A stretch of 7,623 nt of DNA from the NCBI GenBank assembly GCA_031270425.1, contig JAISXQ010000109.1, positions 1 to 7,623 of the forward strand. Direction: 5' to 3'. Position 1 is the stretch's first letter. The number at the start of each line of letters is the position of its first letter. The notes under the pieces are model-generated. The model made no database searches. It saw only the letters and a list, made by a program, of their open reading frames with translations, and had not been told where the DNA came from. Origin of the DNA: Prevotellaceae bacterium. GTDB taxonomy: Bacteria; Bacteroidota; Bacteroidia; Bacteroidales; Paludibacteraceae. A program made the position numbers and the translations under genes. Shown here piece after piece: positions 1 to 5,787 of this stretch.

Positions 1-63
1 TTCAAATTGGTTGAAACCCGGGACGTATTGCAAAATAAGAAAAGCAAGTTGAAAAAGAAATAA
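1..63 (+). CDS. C-terminal tail of an upstream gene (partial)
   Basis: Frame 1 is open from the window edge to a TAA at 61-63 and gives 20 residues, beginning FKLVETRDVL and ending in a lysine-rich tail (KSKLKKK). The other two forward frames close within this stretch. A basic, charged C-terminus ending directly before an intergenic repeat fits a real gene end. Too little is left to identify the family. In many Bacteroidota genomes I recall a DUF4290 protein just upstream of murA, so that is the first guess, but it rests on context only. Confidence 0.45.
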   Translation, partial: FKLVETRDVLQNKKSKLKKK

Positions 64-70
64 TTTTGAT

Positions 71-198
71 GTGCTGATGTGTTAATGTGCTGATGTGCTG
101 ATGTGCTGATGTGCTGATGTGCTGATGTGCTGATGTGCTGATGTGCTGATGTGCTGATGTGTTAATGTGCTGATGTGCTAATTAACTAATTTGCTAAT
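71..198. repeat. Tandem octamer array, 16 units of GTGCTGAT type
   Basis: The unit GTGCTGAT repeats head to tail with an exact period of 8. Units 2 (79-86) and 12 (159-166) are GTGTTAAT, and unit 14 (175-182) is GTGCTAAT. The last two units are degenerate: TAACTAAT (183-190) and TTGCTAAT (191-198). The array fills almost the whole gap between the upstream stop (61-63) and the murA start (208), leaving 9 bases before the ATG. Stop codons occur in all forward frames, so it is not coding. A TAATTTTG at 61-68 matches the Bacteroidota -7 form TAnnTTTG but has no convincing -33 partner. If it is a promoter, the array would be transcribed as the murA leader. Copy number is probably prone to slippage. 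Confidence 0.97.
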
Positions 199-207
199 TT
201 TCTTACT

Positions 208-1512
208 ATGTCATCATTTATTATCGAAGGAGGACGGCAGCTGTCGGGAACAATCGTTCCACAGGGAGCCAAGAACGAAGCGTTGCAGGTGCTTTGCGCC
301 GTCCTGCTAAGTTCCGAAGCCATTACCATTAGCAATATTCCCGATATTTTGGATGTTAACAATTTAATTTCCCTGCTGATGGACATGGGTGTTTCCGTCA
401 AGCGCGAGTCGGCAGGCGTTTATACCTTTAAAGCCGAAAATATCGACTTGTCCTATCTCTACACCGAAGAATTTTACCATAAAAGCGCTTCGCTCCGCGG
501 TTCGGTAATGATTGCCGGTCCTTTGGCAGCTCGTTTCGGCAAAGCGCTGATACCGAAGCCGGGAGGCGATAAAATCGGTCGCCGCCGCTTGGATACGCAC
601 TTTATCGGCATCCAAAAACTGGGCGCATCCTTCAATTACGACCCTGATAAAAAACAGTACGTAATAGAAGCGAAAAAGCTGAAAGGCTGTTACATGTTGC
701 TGGACGAAGCTTCCGTTACCGGAACGGCGAATATTGTAATGACTGCCGTGCTTGCCGAAGGAAAAACAACTATCTACAACGCCGCCTGCGAGCCTTATGT
801 GCAGCAACTTTGCCTGATGCTCAACCGTATGGGCGCAAAAATAACGGGTATCGGCTCCAACTTGCTTACTGTCGAAGGAGTAACCAGCCTGCACGGCTGC
901 AAGCACCGCATCCTGCCCGACATGATTGAAGTGGGCAGTTTTATCGGTATGGCAGCCATGACGGCTTCCGAAATTACGATAAAAGACGTTGCCTGCGATA
1001 AACTGGGTATCATCCCCGGCAGTTTCCGCCGTTTGGGAATTGTGCTGGAACAGCGCGGCGACGATATTTTTATCCCGCGTCAGGAAGAATACACAATCGA
1101 ATCCTTTATCGACGGCTCCATCATGACTATTGCCGACGCTCCCTGGCCCGGACTTACCCCCGACTTGCTCAGCGTATTCCTCGTGGTGGCGACCAAAGCC
1201 AAAGGCAGCGTACTGATTCATCAGAAAATGTTTGAAAGCCGCTTGTTCTTTGTCGATAAACTCATTGATATGGGAGCGCAAATCATCCTTTGTGACCCGC
1301 ACCGCGCTACGGTTATCGGACTTGGCAACCAGCTTCACCTGCGTGCCGCGACGATGAGTTCGCCCGACATACGCGCAGGGATCGCTTTGCTTATCGCAGC
1401 TTTGGCAGCCGAAGGTACAAGCACAATTCACAATATCGACCAGATTGACCGCGGGTATCAGGATATTGATATTCGACTAAACCGGCTGGGCGCTAAAATA
1501 AAGAGGATATGA
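208..1512 (+). CDS. murA: UDP-N-acetylglucosamine 1-carboxyvinyltransferase (MurA), Asp-type
   Basis: MurA transfers enolpyruvate from phosphoenolpyruvate to UDP-GlcNAc in the cytoplasm, the first committed step of peptidoglycan synthesis. The 434 residues match the usual family length. Family landmarks are in order: Lys22 in the AKNEA motif, Arg97 in LRGS, the active-site loop PGGDKIGRRR (118-127), Asp319 in the PDLLS stretch (general base equivalent of E. coli Asp305), Arg345, Arg389 in PDIRAG, and a C-terminal IDRGYQDID. The loop position that is Cys115 in E. coli is Asp121 here. From other Asp-type MurA enzymes this predicts insensitivity to fosfomycin. The start is the first ATG after the octamer array and gives the normal N-terminus (IIEGGRQLSG). 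No clear Shine-Dalgarno is present. The stop overlaps the trkA start by 4 bases (ATGA), suggesting one transcript and coupled translation. Confidence 0.98.
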   Translation: MSSFIIEGGRQLSGTIVPQGAKNEALQVLCAVLLSSEAITISNIPDILDVNNLISLLMDMGVSVKRESAGVYTFKAENIDLSYLYTEEFYHKSASLRGSVMIAGPLAARFGKALIPKPGGDKIGRRRLDTHFIGIQKLGASFNYDPDKKQYVIEAKKLKGCYMLLDEASVTGTANIVMTAVLAEGKTTIYNAACEPYVQQLCLMLNRMGAKITGIGSNLLTVEGVTSLHGCKHRILPDMIEVGSFIGMAAMTASEITIKDVACDKLGIIPGSFRRLGIVLEQRGDDIFIPRQEEYTIESFIDGSIMTIADAPWPGLTPDLLSVFLVVATKAKGSVLIHQKMFESRLFFVDKLIDMGAQIILCDPHRATVIGLGNQLHLRAATMSSPDIRAGIALLIAALAAEGTSTIHNIDQIDRGYQDIDIRLNRLGAKIKRI

Positions 1513-2837
1513 AAATCATTATCGTTGGAGCGGGCGACGTAGGGAAACACTTGGCAAAACGCCTTTTGCGCGAGAACGTCAGCATATCGATTATGGACGA
1601 AAATCCGGAACGGATGCGGGAATTAGAAACCTACGACATGCTGACCTATCAGGGTTCGCCGACTTCCATTTTCGATTTGAAAGAAATAGGCTCAGCCCAG
1701 GTCGATCTTTTTATTGCGGTTACTCCCCACGAAAGCGTCAACATGACCGCCTGCATGATTGCCACCAACCTGGGAGCTAAATGGACTCTCGCACGCATCG
1801 ACAATAACGAATACCTCTTGCCGAAGAATAAGGAATTTTTCAAAAAATTAGGGGTCGATTACCTGATATATCCCGAAGCGCTTGCCGCTAAGGAAATTGT
1901 AGAATCCATGAAGATGAGCTGGATGCGCCAGTATTTGAGCTTTTGCAACGAAGCCCTTATCCTGCTGGGGGTAAAAGTACGGAACAACGCCGAAATTCTG
2001 GATAAAAAATTCCTGACCGGATATTTTAACCATTCGCGCTACCGGGTTGTGGCTATTAAACGCGACGGCGAAACCATTATCCCGATGGGACCGGACGAAA
2101 TAAAGGCGAACGATATTGTCTATTTTATTACGACGAAAGAAAACCTCGATTTTGTCCGTACACAAGCCGGAAAAACCAATTATCAGATAAAAAACATCAT
2201 GATACTGGGAGGTTCGCGTATCGCGCAAAAAATAGCGCAATTCCTTCCGGGCGACATCAACGTAAAAATCCTGGAAAAGGATAGGGATCTTTGCTATGCC
2301 CTGTCCGAAAAGTTAGACAATGCTTTAATTGTAAACAGCGACGGGCGCGATATAGAAGTCCTTAAAGAGGAAGGCATCGAAAAAATGGATGCTTTCGTTG
2401 CCGTAACGCCCAATTCGGAAGAAAATATCCTGGCTTGTTCCGTAGTAAAGCGTTTCGGTATCGAACGCACCATTGCCGAAGTGGAAAATCTGGATTACAT
2501 CCTGCTTGCCGAAAACATGGATATTGGTATGGTTATCAATAAAAAAATGATTGCGGCGGGTTACATCCATCAAATCACGCTCGACGCCGAAGTGCTCGAC
2601 GTGAGAATACTTACCGCCGCCGACGCCGAAGTAATCGAATTTGTAGCGAAGAAAAAATCTAAAATCACGAGGGATGTGGTAAAAAACTTACATCTGCCGC
2701 CTAATGTTAATATCGGCGGCATTGTCCGCGAGGGAAAAGGAAATATCGTGGACGGGAATACCCGTATCATGCCCGACGACCACGTAATTGTATTCTGCGA
2801 GGCAAGTTCGGTGCGTAAACTGGAACATTTTTTTTAA
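1509..2837 (+). CDS. trkA: Trk system potassium uptake regulator TrkA
   Basis: This is the cytosolic, nucleotide-binding regulatory subunit that sits under TrkH/KtrB-type K+ channels. The 442 residues form the duplicated TrkA layout. A first RCK-N Rossmann fold begins at residue 1, with GAGDVG (7-12) and acidic Asp30 ending the second strand. A first RCK-C lobe spans roughly 140-220. A second Rossmann fold begins near 229, with GGSRIA (234-239) and Glu256, and a second RCK-C lobe spans roughly 355-442. The second glycine motif ends in Ala where the pattern usually has Gly, so the second nucleotide site may bind differently. The start overlaps the murA stop. AAGAGG (1501-1506) lies only 2 bases from the ATG, too close for a standard ribosome binding site, so coupling to murA is likely. 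No channel gene follows: downstream is a convergent gene, so trkH must be elsewhere. Confidence 0.96.
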   Translation: MKIIIVGAGDVGKHLAKRLLRENVSISIMDENPERMRELETYDMLTYQGSPTSIFDLKEIGSAQVDLFIAVTPHESVNMTACMIATNLGAKWTLARIDNNEYLLPKNKEFFKKLGVDYLIYPEALAAKEIVESMKMSWMRQYLSFCNEALILLGVKVRNNAEILDKKFLTGYFNHSRYRVVAIKRDGETIIPMGPDEIKANDIVYFITTKENLDFVRTQAGKTNYQIKNIMILGGSRIAQKIAQFLPGDINVKILEKDRDLCYALSEKLDNALIVNSDGRDIEVLKEEGIEKMDAFVAVTPNSEENILACSVVKRFGIERTIAEVENLDYILLAENMDIGMVINKKMIAAGYIHQITLDAEVLDVRILTAADAEVIEFVAKKKSKITRDVVKNLHLPPNVNIGGIVREGKGNIVDGNTRIMPDDHVIVFCEASSVRKLEHFF

Positions 2838-3750
2838 TACAAATCCTTATGGCTTTTTATATTCATATAGGGTTTTAATTCGCCGTCTTTTATGGTTATA
2901 TCGGTTCTCAACGGACGTTTCTCCATAACGTAATCGTTGATAAAGGCAAGGATTTCCATTACGTTCCTTGTCATCGGCACTTCGGCTATTTCGTGCCCCA
3001 TATCGCGGTAACGATACACATAATAAGGATAATTGAACTTTTCAAAACGTTTAACCAAGGCATTCGTGCCGAAAAGCCCCTTGTTGAACAGTTGCATTTT
3101 GTTGTAGAAAACGACTTTATCGTCCGTTCCGTGGAAAAACATCGTCGGCGCCGGAGTTTGTTTCCTGTAATCGGGTTTTCCTTCAAAACTTAATATAGCT
3201 CCCGCAAAGGCAATTACACCCGCGTAACGAAACCCGCCGGGCAATACCGAAGCGATAGCATTCGCGTTTGCCAGTTCGTAATCGGCTTGCAACACGGTTA
3301 CAGCTCCCGCGCTCGAACCGCAAAGGATTATCTTTCCGGGATCAATGCTGTATTTCAAGCTGTTCTGTGCGAGGAAAACCGTTGCGCTGTACAAATCTTC
3401 CACTGCCATGCGAATGGCATTTTTAAGCGGCTTCACATTAAGCGGACCGATATTTTTTTCTCCTTTCAAACCTAAACGGTAACTGATGGCGGCAGTTACG
3501 AAACCGTGATCGGACATCGTTTGACAAAACCGGACATTGCCTTCCATCGATTTGTCGCCCGCAAGAAAACCGCCTCCAAATACAAAAATAATACAAGGCG
3601 TATCGGGAGCACGTTTTTGGGAAAATAAACATCCATCTTCAATGCAACTCCATCGCGTTCGACGAAGGTAATATCTTTTAATTCCCTGCCGGCAAAGGAG
3701 GCCTGAACGATAAACAGGCAGATACTTAAAACCGCAATCATTTTTTTCAT
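2834..3750 (-). pseudogene. Secreted alpha/beta-hydrolase (esterase-like), one-base frameshift
   Basis: The start ATG is at 3750-3748, read on the minus strand. The first 45 codons encode a signal peptide (MKKM, hydrophobic core AVLSICLFIV, likely cut after ASFA at residue 20) and a first strand ending MDVYFPK. The frame then goes wrong at an A5 run (T5 at 3614-3618 on the + strand) and stops at 3496-3498 after 84 residues. Adding one A restores a 305-residue protein: GGGF (59-62, oxyanion-hole type, preceded by Phe rather than the usual His), GSSAG with nucleophile Ser147, HGTDD with Asp211, and MGHE with His253. The catalytic triad is complete and the rest of the frame is undamaged, so the lesion is recent, phase-variable or a sequencing error. 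The family is alpha/beta-hydrolase of the BD-FAE/esterase type; the substrate is unknown. The stop is at 2836-2834 and shares TTAA with the trkA stop. Confidence 0.88.
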
Positions 3751-3834
3751 AATCAATATGTTAATTTTGCGCCCGGCATAGCTCAAACAAATTTGGCTCT
3801 GCCCTCGCTTAACGAAACAGTTCGTATTGTCCGG

Positions 3835-3866
3835 CAAAGATACAAAAGTTTTTTCTGAAAAATAAA
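3835..3866 (-). promoter_or_regulatory. Promoter for the alpha/beta-hydrolase
   Basis: On the minus strand TATCTTTG (3842-3835) is a full match to the Bacteroidota -7 form TAnnTTTG. Twenty bases upstream is TTTA (3866-3863), one mismatch from the -33 TTTG. The predicted transcription start is near 3828, giving a leader of about 78 nt before the ATG at 3750. Confidence 0.6.
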
Positions 3867-3867
3867 C

Positions 3868-3875
3868 TACCTTTG
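3868..3875 (+). promoter_or_regulatory. -7 element for the TauE/SafE gene
   Basis: TACCTTTG matches TAnnTTTG and ends 26 bases before the ATG at 3902, so the leader would be only about 20 nt. No TTTG is found at the expected -33 distance; the expected place reads AAAAG. The promoter may be weak or need an activator. Confidence 0.45.
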
Positions 3876-3901
3876 CATTCCGGAAAATAAAAACAATCAG
3901 T

Positions 3902-4750
3902 ATGGGTATCGAATTGTTTTCGTTAATACTGCTGGGCGGAGCCGCCTGTGCGGGGATGCTGGGAGCGCTTACCGGTTTGGGCGGCGGCGTCGTTATTATT
4001 CCCCTGCTTACCTTGGGATTCGGTGTGGATATGCGTTTCGCCATCGGTACGGCGCTGGTAACTTCCATCGCCACCTCGTCGGGCGCGGCTTCGGCATACA
4101 TCAGGGACGGAATTACGAACGTCCGCATCGGAATCTTCCTCGAAATTGCCACCGCGTCGGGCGCTGTTGCCGGCGCGCTTATCGCAATGTATATGCCGAC
4201 GAATATCATAGCGGTGATTTTTGCCTGCGTATTAATATTTTCGGCAATTATGACCGTTCGTAAAAAGAGCGGGCAGGCTGTAAGCGCCGGAGACGCGGAA
4301 AGCCGGCTGGCGGAAAAATTAAAGTTGAACGGCTCTTATTTTAACCCGGAAACAAAAAAAACGGAACATTATACCGTTCGACATGTTGTGGGAGGATATT
4401 CGTTGATGACTTTTGCCGGCGTTCTTTCGGGTTTGCTGGGCATTGGTTCGGGAGCGTTAAAGGTGCTTTCGATGGACATGGTAATGAAAATCCCTTTCCG
4501 GGTTTCGACCACCACAAGCAACTTTATGGTAGGAGTAACGGCTGCGGCAAGCGCGGTTATTTACTTGCAGCGCGGCTACATCGACCCGGGTCTTGCGATG
4601 CCGGTTGTCGCCGGAGTGTTAGCCGGAGCTTTTCTGGGCTCAAAAATACTGATGCGCACTAACGTGAAAACATTGCGGTGGATTTTTAGCGCGCTTATTT
4701 TCTTCTTAGCTCTTCAAATGATGTATAACGGAATAACGGGGAAATTGTAA
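3902..4750 (+). CDS. TauE/SafE-family membrane permease
   Basis: This is a polytopic inner-membrane protein of 282 residues. The family is linked to export of sulfite, sulfoacetate or other small organic anions, and the substrate here is not predictable. The family signature appears twice in inverted-repeat fashion: GALTGLGGGVVIIP (21-34) and GVLSGLLGIGSGALKV (173-188). Hydrophobic segments suggest about eight helices, four on each side of a charged cytoplasmic loop (about 120-160, rich in Lys and Glu). The second half also holds the STTTSNF stretch (202-208) typical of the family. The start ATG follows an A-rich leader without Shine-Dalgarno. It faces away from the hydrolase and is followed 188 bases later by a DUF1634 gene, a partner pairing seen in many genomes. 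Confidence 0.94.
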   Translation: MGIELFSLILLGGAACAGMLGALTGLGGGVVIIPLLTLGFGVDMRFAIGTALVTSIATSSGAASAYIRDGITNVRIGIFLEIATASGAVAGALIAMYMPTNIIAVIFACVLIFSAIMTVRKKSGQAVSAGDAESRLAEKLKLNGSYFNPETKKTEHYTVRHVVGGYSLMTFAGVLSGLLGIGSGALKVLSMDMVMKIPFRVSTTTSNFMVGVTAAASAVIYLQRGYIDPGLAMPVVAGVLAGAFLGSKILMRTNVKTLRWIFSALIFFLALQMMYNGITGKL

Positions 4751-4793
4751 ACTTGTTCGAAAAATTGCTATAATTCAGTGTTTTAACTTTTAA

Positions 4794-4931
4794 AACGATG
4801 CTGAACAGTTTCTTGCTGCAACAATAAAAAATATCCTGAATCCTTTTTTAATCGCCGAAGCCAAGAGTATTTACAAACAGACTTATCCCGAAACGAAGGG
4901 GAAGAGAGGTTGGAGGGATTTAAGAGGTTGA
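4794..4931 (+). other. Short open frame without start codon, possible gene remnant
   Basis: Between the permease and the DUF1634 gene one frame stays open for 45 codons (stop 4791-4793 to stop 4929-4931). Its residues look protein-like: DAEQFLAATIKNIL, then NPFLIAEAKSIYKQTYPE. It has no ATG or GTG in frame, so it cannot be a normal gene as it stands. It could be the leftover of a decayed gene or chance. I do not recognise the family with any certainty. The last third overlaps a low-complexity 9-base repeat, so its final residues (RGWRDLRG) are probably not ancestral. Confidence 0.25.
4905..4931. repeat. Three degenerate 9-base units before DUF1634
   Basis: AGAGGTTGG, AGGGATTTA and AGAGGTTGA follow one another with period 9; the outer two differ at one base. 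The run ends 7 bases before the ATG at 4939. AGAGG-type purine stretches could act as weak ribosome binding sites, but the placement directly before a start codon also resembles the octamer array in front of murA. Confidence 0.5.
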
Positions 4932-4938
4932 ATAAAAA

Positions 4939-5331
4939 ATGAAAACTGAAAGAAACGTCGAACTGCTGATCGGGAAATTGCTTCGTTACGGAGTGATTGT
5001 TTCCTGTATTATTTCCGTTGCCGGCGGGATTATTTACCTGTTCCAGCATCAGGGGACAATTCCCGATTACGCGCCTGTTGCCGGCAATTCGGACATGTTC
5101 CGCGGCGCGCCCGAATACCTGCGCGGCATATCCGCCATCTTTCCGCGTGTTTTAGCGCTTGACGGCGCCGCTATCATTCAATTGGGAGTTATTGTTCTTG
5201 TCGCCACTCCCATATTCCGGGTCGTATTTTCGCTTTTCGCTTTCCTGTACGAAAAAGATTATTTGTACGTTGTCATTACGCTGATTGTGTTGCTAATTAT
5301 CCTGGCGAATATGCTATTCGGCTTGCATTAG
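4939..5331 (+). CDS. DUF1634 family membrane protein
   Basis: This is a 130-residue inner-membrane protein with three predicted helices (about 14-35, 76-100 and 108-128) and a soluble loop between the first two (about 36-75). The stretch LDGAAIIQLGVIVLVATPIFRVVF (74-97) and the following YEKDYLYVVIT (104-114) are the conserved core of DUF1634. No biochemical function is established for the family; genes of this type often sit next to TauE/SafE permeases, as here, so an accessory role in that transporter is the natural inference. The start ATG is the only one giving the normal N-terminus. It probably shares the permease transcript, since no separate promoter is evident in the 188-base gap. Confidence 0.9.
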   Translation: MKTERNVELLIGKLLRYGVIVSCIISVAGGIIYLFQHQGTIPDYAPVAGNSDMFRGAPEYLRGISAIFPRVLALDGAAIIQLGVIVLVATPIFRVVFSLFAFLYEKDYLYVVITLIVLLIILANMLFGLH

Positions 5332-5374
5332 CTTTCGCCAATTCTTTGGCAAGCCAAAAATGTTGTCAAAAAAT

Positions 5375-5398
5375 ATTTTCTTTGCAAATAAAGAAAAT
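5375..5398. promoter_or_regulatory. Perfect 9-base inverted repeat over a -33 element
   Basis: ATTTTCTTT (5375-5383) and AAAGAAAAT (5390-5398) are exact reverse complements around the 6-base spacer GCAAAT. The left arm contains most of the TTTG -33 element of the RNA promoter (5381-5384). This is a candidate operator. It could also form an A/T-only hairpin ending the upstream permease-DUF1634 transcript, but a stem with so little G+C would be a weak terminator. Confidence 0.4.
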
Positions 5399-5411
5399 CT
5401 TTCTATATTTG
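5381..5411 (+). promoter_or_regulatory. Consensus Bacteroidota promoter for the structured RNA
   Basis: TTTG (5381-5384), a 19-base spacer and TATATTTG (5404-5411) match the TTTG/TAnnTTTG consensus in both boxes and in spacing. It is the best promoter in the window. The start of transcription should lie around 5416-5419. Confidence 0.75.
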
Positions 5412-5417
5412 TGCTTC

Positions 5418-5640
5418 GTAACATTGAACCGTCAAAATTATAACGACAATAGCATAAACGTTACATACTAAAAAAGCGTTCGCTTTTATTCCGGCTCTTG
5501 AAACCTCGACACTTTCAAAAAACTTGTTGGAATAAGTTAGTAAACGCCTGCGTTTCCGGCGTGGGCTTTAACTTATTACACAAGTTTGGTCGTCGAGAAC
5601 CTCAAGAGCGTGATACAGTTAAATGTTCCACGCTTTTTTT
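5418..5640 (+). ncRNA. Structured non-coding RNA, candidate 6S-like RNA
   Basis: A consensus promoter upstream and an intrinsic terminator at the end frame about 220 nt with no credible open frame. The core (5494-5609) folds into one long hairpin: GCTCTTGA/TCAAGAGC (5494-5501 with 5602-5609), a small internal loop, CTCGAC/GTCGAG (5505-5510 with 5592-5597), an uneven bubble (9 nt against 4 nt), AAACTTGT/ACAAGTTT (5520-5527 with 5580-5587), AATAAGTTA/TAACTTATT (5531-5539 with 5569-5577), and an apical stem ACGCC/GGCGT (5544-5548 with 5558-5562). A single long rod with a bubble in the middle is the architecture of 6S RNA, the RNA-polymerase-binding regulator; Bacteroidota have their own form (6S-Flavo in Rfam). 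The identification is by shape only; a novel regulatory RNA is the alternative. Confidence 0.6.
5608..5640 (+). terminator. Intrinsic terminator of the structured RNA
   Basis: GCGTG (5608-5612) pairs with CACGC (5629-5633). An inner ACA/TGT (5615-5617 with 5624-5626) lies beyond a 2x2 internal loop, and the 6-base loop is GTTAAA. Seven T follow at 5634-5640. Two bases of the left arm are shared with the closing end of the RNA core stem. Confidence 0.7.
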
Positions 5641-5757
5641 ATATCCGGTTATGAAAACATGCTGAGTAAGAGATATTAACAGATGACAAATTTACAGAGT
5701 CAATAAAAATTCCTCTTTGATATGTAAAAATAATAAAATAAAAAACAATTATAATAG

Positions 5758-5787
5758 TTTGTTTATTTGGAAATCGTAGTATCTTTG
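5758..5787 (+). promoter_or_regulatory. Distal promoter for the polysaccharide gene
   Basis: TTTG (5758-5761) and TATCTTTG (5780-5787) are separated by 18 bases, one short of the usual 19-21. An A/T-only stretch lies directly upstream and could serve as an UP-like element. The predicted start near 5793 leaves a leader of about 278 nt before the ATG at 6071. Confidence 0.6.

Noticed and set aside
71..182. CRISPR-like or coding repeat
   Set aside because: The units are 8 bases with no spacers, and forward frames carry stops. The reverse strand is mostly open through the pure units but the GTGTTAAT and GTGCTAAT variants introduce stops, so no repeat protein is encoded.
364..1431. Long minus-strand open frame (355 codons) opposite murA
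   Set aside because: It lies wholly inside murA, has an unnatural Cys/His/Gln-rich composition and no recognisable domain. It is an antisense shadow of the murA codon pattern.
3610..3622. Programmed -1 ribosomal frameshift as the normal way to make the hydrolase
   Set aside because: C AAA AAC could slip, but I see no clear downstream pseudoknot or upstream stimulator, and secreted esterases of this family are not known to use recoding. Kept only as a minor alternative to mutation or read error.
3438..3632. Separate 64-codon minus-strand gene across the hydrolase frameshift
   Set aside because: It is the third frame through the same hydrolase region, with no family resemblance. The two correct frames explain the coding signal.
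5345..5358. Terminator after DUF1634 (TTTGG, loop CAAG, CCAAA)
   Set aside because: The stem is only 5 bases with two G-C pairs and no T-run follows, so it is not convincing as an intrinsic terminator.
5651..5701. Small genes in the gap (ATG at 5651, 5683 and others)
   Set aside because: All close within a few codons (for example M-K-T-C-stop) and have no supporting context.
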